Origin: Kineosporiaceae bacterium
GTDB taxonomy: Bacteria > Actinomycetota > Actinomycetes > Actinomycetales > Angustibacteraceae
DNA: 9,136 bases
NCBI GenBank assembly: GCA_027345905.1
Contig: DAIETC010000107.1
Span: 1 to 9,136 of the forward strand
Reading direction: 5' to 3'
Each line of letters starts with the position of its first letter. Within the stretch, counting starts at the first letter, position 1. A program made the translations under genes and the position numbers. The notes beneath the pieces are model-generated. The model was given only the letters and a program-made list of their open reading frames with translations. It had not been told where the DNA came from and made no database searches. This document shows positions 5,895 through 9,136 of this stretch, piece by piece.

Positions 5895-5938
5895 ATTGGG
5901 GCAACTACGCATCGCCGGCGATGCGTAGTTGCCCCAAT
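5895..5938. terminator. 44-bp perfect palindrome between hflX and dinG
   Basis: Positions 5895-5916 and 5917-5938 are exact reverse complements with no spacer. The left arm begins ATTGGGGCAACTACGCATCG and the centre is GCCGGC. As RNA it would form a very stable hairpin of about 20 bp with a minimal loop. It lies 62 bases past the hflX stop in the direction of transcription and just before dinG, so an intrinsic terminator for hflX is the simplest role. It has no U-tract. It could also be a mobile palindromic element or a protein-binding site. Confidence 0.7.
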
Positions 5939-5970
5939 GTCCCGCATCCGTTGCCCCCCGACCGGATCCG

Positions 5971-6012
5971 CACGGCGCCCGGTTCACACGGCGCCCGGTT
6001 CACACGGCGAAC
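5971..6012. repeat. 16-bp tandem repeat at the 3' end of hflX
   Basis: The unit CACGGCGCCCGGTTCA occurs twice head to tail (5971-5986, 5987-6002). A diverging partial third copy (CACGGCGAACGGCG) follows from 6003. The hflX stop codon is the TCA/TGA at 6000-6002 inside the second copy, and the repeat extends beyond the gene. The partial copy encodes the last HflX residues, so the repeat probably grew outward from the gene end by slippage. Confidence 0.85.
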
Positions 6013-7472
6013 GGCGCCAGCTCGCCGGCCAGGGGCGCCAGCACCTTGGCCCGCAGGTGGGTTCCAGCGGCGACATGCTCTTCCGTGAGCACCTCGCCGT
6101 CGGCGTGCACCCGGCTGACCAGGTCACCGCGGCGATAGGGCAGCAGCACGTCGACCTCGACCTCGGGCCGCGGCAACAGCTCGGCGACCCGCTCGCGCAG
6201 CACGTCCAGGCCGGCGCCGGTGCGCGCAGAGACCACGACAGCGTTACGTTCGCGCGCGCACAGCCGCGCGATGACCTCCGGGTCAGCGGCGTCGGCCTTG
6301 TTGATGACGACGAGCTCGGGAAGCTGGTGGGCATCGACGTCCGCCAGCACCTGACGGACGGCGGCGATCTGGCCCTCCGGATCGGGGTGCGAGCCGTCGA
6401 CCACGTGCACCAGCAGGTGACACTGGCCGAACTCCTCCAGCGTGGACCGGAAGGCCTCGACCAGCTGGTGCGGCAGGTGGCGCACGAAACCGACCGTGTC
6501 GGTGAGCGTGAAACCGCGCCCGTCGGCGGTCTGCGCCTTGCGCACCGTGGGGTCCAAGGTGGCGAACAGCGCGTCCTCGACCAGCACGCCGGCGCCGGTG
6601 AGGCGGTTCAGGATGCTGGACTTGCCGGCGTTGGTGTAACCGGCGATCGCCACGCTGGGCACCTGGTGGCGACGCCGGTCGCTGCGACCGACGTCTCGCG
6701 CGGTCTTCATCGCAGAAATCTCCCGGCGCAGCCGGGCCACGCGGGTACGGATCCGCCGCCGGTCGAGCTCGATCTTGGTTTCACCGGGTCCGCGGGAGCC
6801 GATACCGGCGCCTGCGGCGACCCGTCCACCGGCCTGGCGAGACATCGACTCACCCCAGCCGCGCAGGCGCGGCAGGAGGTACTCCAGCTGCGCCAGCTCG
6901 ACCTGGGCCTTGCCCTCTCGGCTCTTGGCGTGCTGGGCGAAGATGTCGAGGATCAAGGCGGTGCGGTCGATGACCTTCACCTTGACGATGTCCTCGAGCG
7001 AGCGACGCTGCGACGGCGAGAGCTCGCCGTCGCAGATCACCGTGTCGGCGCCGGTCTCGACGACGACGTCGCGCAGCTCGCGCGCCTTGCCTGAGCCGAG
7101 GAACGTGCCCGGGTCCGGCCGCTCCCGGCGCTGGAGGATGCCGTCGAGCACGCTCGAGCCGGCGGTGTGGGCCAGCGCGGCCAGCTCGCGCATCGAGTTC
7201 TCGGCGTCCCGCAGGTCGCCTTCGGTCCACACTCCCGCGAGAACTACCCGCTCCAGCCGCAGCTGGCGGTACTCGACCTCGGTGACGTCCTCGAGCTCAG
7301 TCGAAAGGCCTGCGACACGGCGCAGTGCATGACGGTCGGCGAGGTCCAGCTGCTCGCCGTCGTATGTTCCCTGCTCGTAACTGGCCGCCTTCTCAAAACT
7401 GGCCGCCTGCTCGTCACTGGCCGCCTGTTCGTAGGTGGCGTCGATCGCACGCTGGGGGACGACGTTGTTCAT
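6000..7472 (-). CDS. hflX: GTPase HflX
   Basis: This 490-residue HflX is a ribosome-associated GTPase that in other bacteria rescues or splits stalled 70S ribosomes after heat or antibiotic stress. The N-terminal HflX domain carries LERVVLAGVW and GTFLGSGKARELR (about 120-132). It is followed by the glycine-rich GWGESMSRQAGG and GSRGPGETKIELDRRRIR linker helix. The G domain has G1 GYTNAGKS (278-285), G3 DTVGF (325-329), G4 NKAD (391-394) and G5 SARTG (415-419), all intact. The ATG at 7470-7472 is chosen because GGAGG lies 3 bases upstream; a TTG at 7541 would add 23 residues with no family resemblance. Residues 14-37 are a hexapeptide repeat (YEQAAS-like) upstream of the conserved domain. It is the first gene of the minus-strand hflX-dinG-small gene run, divergent from aceB. 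Confidence 0.95.
   Translation of the reverse strand: MNNVVPQRAIDATYEQAASDEQAASFEKAASYEQGTYDGEQLDLADRHALRRVAGLSTELEDVTEVEYRQLRLERVVLAGVWTEGDLRDAENSMRELAALAHTAGSSVLDGILQRRERPDPGTFLGSGKARELRDVVVETGADTVICDGELSPSQRRSLEDIVKVKVIDRTALILDIFAQHAKSREGKAQVELAQLEYLLPRLRGWGESMSRQAGGRVAAGAGIGSRGPGETKIELDRRRIRTRVARLRREISAMKTARDVGRSDRRRHQVPSVAIAGYTNAGKSSILNRLTGAGVLVEDALFATLDPTVRKAQTADGRGFTLTDTVGFVRHLPHQLVEAFRSTLEEFGQCHLLVHVVDGSHPDPEGQIAAVRQVLADVDAHQLPELVVINKADAADPEVIARLCARERNAVVVSARTGAGLDVLRERVAELLPRPEVEVDVLLPYRRGDLVSRVHADGEVLTEEHVAAGTHLRAKVLAPLAGELAPFAV
7362..7433. repeat. 18-bp tandem repeat coding a hexapeptide in HflX
   Basis: Four 18-bp units encode YEQAAS, DEQAAS, FEKAAS and YEQGTY on the minus strand. 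The three units between 7381 and 7434 each begin CTGGCCGCCT on the plus strand. The unit nearest the conserved domain (7363-7380) is the most diverged. Because the unit length is a multiple of three, copy number can change without breaking the frame. Confidence 0.85.
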
Positions 7473-7669
7473 GTGCCTCCAAGGTCCGGTCCGCGACGCT
7501 GCGTGCGCACCACGCTGCCGCGGTCCAACGTGACAGGTCAACGGCCGCTGGGTCCAGCCGATTCCGCGCCGGGTGTGAGCGGCGTAACAACTGCGCCCAT
7601 TGTCGGACCGCGGATGACCCCCTACGGTGCATCTGTTCCGGTTGTCCGCCTCGCGCGAGGGAGAACTTC
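7473..7669. promoter_or_regulatory. Divergent promoter region of hflX and aceB
   Basis: This is the 197-bp gap between two divergent start codons. For aceB, TTGTCG (7600-7605) and TACGGT (7623-7628) are separated by 17 bp and would start RNA about 35 bases before the ATG. For hflX, TTGACC on the minus strand (7536-7541) is a possible -35, but no good -10 follows. I saw no clear long inverted repeat that would mark a regulator site. Confidence 0.45.
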
Positions 7670-9136
7670 ATGGACCTGCCAGCCGGGGTCAATCTTGGCG
7701 GGGACCTCGACGACGAGGTCGCGGCGCTGGCCGAGGAGGTCCTCACGCCGCAGGCGGTTCAGTTCTTGGCGGACCTGCACCGGCGCTTCGACGAGCGCCG
7801 ACGCGAGCTGCTCGCGGTCCGCGAAGAGCGCAGCCGAGCACTGGACGAGGGCGGCACGCTGGACTTCCTGCCCGAGACCGCCGCGATCCGCGAGGACCCC
7901 ACCTGGCGGGTGGCCGACCCCGCGCCCGGACTGGTCGACCGTCGCGTCGAGATCACCGGCCCGACCGACCAGAAGATGACGGTCAACGCGCTCAACAGCG
8001 GAGCGAAGGTGTGGCTGGCCGACTTCGAGGACGCCAACACCCCTTTGCTGGTCAACATGCTGTCCGGTCAGCGCAACCTGCGCCGGGCGATCACCCGCAG
8101 CATCGACTTCGAGTCCGGCGCCAAGGCCTACGCGCTGGGCGAGGACGTCGCGACCATCGTGGTGCGCCCCCGCGGGTGGCATCTGCCGGAGAAGCACCTG
8201 GTCGTCGACGGCCGACCCATGTCCGGCGCACTGTTCGACTTCGGGCTGTACCTGTTCCACTGCGGCCGGTTGCAGGTGGACGCCGGTAGCGGACCGTACT
8301 TCTACCTGCCCAAGATGGAGAGCCATCTGGAGGCCCGGCTGTGGAACGAGGTGTTCGTGGCGGCCCAGGAGGCGGCAGGCCTGGAGCGGGGCACGATCCG
8401 CGCGACCGCTCTGATCGAGACCTACCCGGCCGCTTTCGAGATGGAGGAGATCCTCTACGAGCTGCGTGAGCACAGCGCCGGCCTGAACGCCGGGCGCTGG
8501 GACTACCTGTTCAGCGTGATCAAGAAGTTCCGCACCCGCGGCCGGGACTTCCTGCTGCCGGACCGCAACGCGGTCACCATGACCGCACCGTTCATGCGCG
8601 CCTACACCGAGCTGCTGGTGCGCACCTGCCACAAACGCGGCGCGCACGCGATCGGGGGGATGGCGGCCTTCATCCCCAACCGCCGCGACCCGCAGGCGAA
8701 CCAGATCGCGCTGGAGAAGGTGCGGGCGGACAAGACCCGAGAGGCGGGCGACGGCTTCGACGGCTCCTGGGTGGCCCATCCCGACCTGGTGCCGGTGTGC
8801 CGCGAGGTCTTCGACACCGTGCTGGGGCAGCGGCCCAACCAGCTGGACCGGCTGCGCGAGGACGTGCAGGTCAGCGCCGAACAGCTGCTCGACGTCCGTT
8901 CCACCCCCGGGCAGATCACGCTGGAGGGGCTGCGCAACAACGTGAGCGTCGGCCTGCAGTACCTGCAGGCCTGGCTCGGCGGGTCGGGCGCCGTGGCCAT
9001 CTTCGGCCTGATGGAGGACGCCGCCACCGCGGAGATCTCCCGTTCGCAGGTGTGGCAGTGGCAGACTCTGCGCGTCGAGCTCACCTCGGGACAGATCGTC
9101 ACCAAGGAGCTCGTCGAGCAGGTGATCGATGAGGAG
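7670..9136 (+). CDS. aceB: Malate synthase A, cut at the right edge
   Basis: Condenses glyoxylate with acetyl-CoA to malate in the glyoxylate shunt, in the cytosol. The frame from the ATG at 7670 stays open for 489 codons to the window end. Malate synthase A proteins have about 530-540 residues, so some 40-50 are missing. Diagnostic blocks are WLADFEDANTP (115-125), VVRPRGWHLPEKH with the catalytic-region arginine R168, ALIETYPAAFEMEEI with metal ligand candidate E250, the family signature GLNAGRWDYLFS (271-282) with D278, and FGLMEDAATAEISRSQVWQW with the catalytic aspartate D450. All key residues are present and it should be active. The ribosome binding site GAGGGAG lies 6-8 bases before the ATG. 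It is not next to isocitrate lyase within this window; the downstream neighbour is not visible. Confidence 0.96.
   Translation, partial: MDLPAGVNLGGDLDDEVAALAEEVLTPQAVQFLADLHRRFDERRRELLAVREERSRALDEGGTLDFLPETAAIREDPTWRVADPAPGLVDRRVEITGPTDQKMTVNALNSGAKVWLADFEDANTPLLVNMLSGQRNLRRAITRSIDFESGAKAYALGEDVATIVVRPRGWHLPEKHLVVDGRPMSGALFDFGLYLFHCGRLQVDAGSGPYFYLPKMESHLEARLWNEVFVAAQEAAGLERGTIRATALIETYPAAFEMEEILYELREHSAGLNAGRWDYLFSVIKKFRTRGRDFLLPDRNAVTMTAPFMRAYTELLVRTCHKRGAHAIGGMAAFIPNRRDPQANQIALEKVRADKTREAGDGFDGSWVAHPDLVPVCREVFDTVLGQRPNQLDRLREDVQVSAEQLLDVRSTPGQITLEGLRNNVSVGLQYLQAWLGGSGAVAIFGLMEDAATAEISRSQVWQWQTLRVELTSGQIVTKELVEQVIDEE

Noticed and set aside
3796..5928. 710-codon plus-strand open frame
   Set aside because: It is antisense to dinG; the composition is a by-product of high third-position GC and it has no recognisable domain.
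5793..7094. 433-codon plus-strand open frame
   Set aside because: It lies antisense to hflX, whose GTPase motifs are intact; the plus-strand product has no family features.
7378..7440. Short regularly spaced repeats that might suggest a CRISPR array
   Set aside because: The 18-bp units are directly adjacent with no spacers and lie in frame within hflX.
7622..8779. 385-codon minus-strand open frame
   Set aside because: It lies antisense to aceB, which carries every malate synthase signature in the plus frame.

Overview
The window is GC-rich, with strong third-position GC in its long genes, GGAGG-type ribosome binding sites on several genes, a LexA box of the actinobacterial/Gram-positive type (TCGAAC-N4-GTTCGA) and protein families with actinobacterial sequence character. 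It most likely comes from the chromosome of an actinobacterium (Actinomycetota); I cannot fix the genus. There is no tRNA, rRNA or CRISPR array.

Left part, 1-3030, looks like accessory or patchy DNA. A minus-strand gene runs off the left edge with only its first 13 codons visible. Behind it lie a perfect LexA operator and a sigma70-like promoter. Next come a 23-bp tandem repeat with a terminator hairpin and a minus-strand toxin-antitoxin pair (Phd/YefM-like antitoxin, RelE/ParE-like toxin). That pair has a consensus TATAAT so close to the antitoxin ATG that the mRNA is probably leaderless. A plus-strand nucleotidyltransferase-fold protein of unknown substrate follows. After it are two remnants of a major facilitator transporter: a 5' piece on the plus strand and a 3' piece on the minus strand. 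A plus-strand YbaK/ProX-type aminoacyl-tRNA deacylase homologue, which lacks the usual lysine, ends this part.

Middle part, 3030-7472, is a conserved minus-strand block: hflX (ribosome-associated GTPase), then dinG (Fe-S helicase), then a 92-97 aa protein of unknown function, all in the same direction. Two strong inverted repeats sit at its boundaries. A 44-bp perfect palindrome lies between hflX and dinG. An 18-bp-arm inverted repeat lies between the convergent small gene and the ybaK-like gene. Both are good candidates for transcription stops.

Right part, 7473-9136: a divergent promoter region of about 200 bp separates hflX from a malate synthase A gene (aceB, glyoxylate shunt). aceB is open to the right edge, with 489 codons visible and no stop.

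I did not find a clearly new multi-gene system. The most informative odd points are the perfect SOS operator in front of the truncated left gene, the split and inverted transporter remnants, the lysine-less YbaK, the Myb/SANT-like tail on DinG, the hexapeptide repeat near the HflX N-terminus, and the long perfect palindrome.
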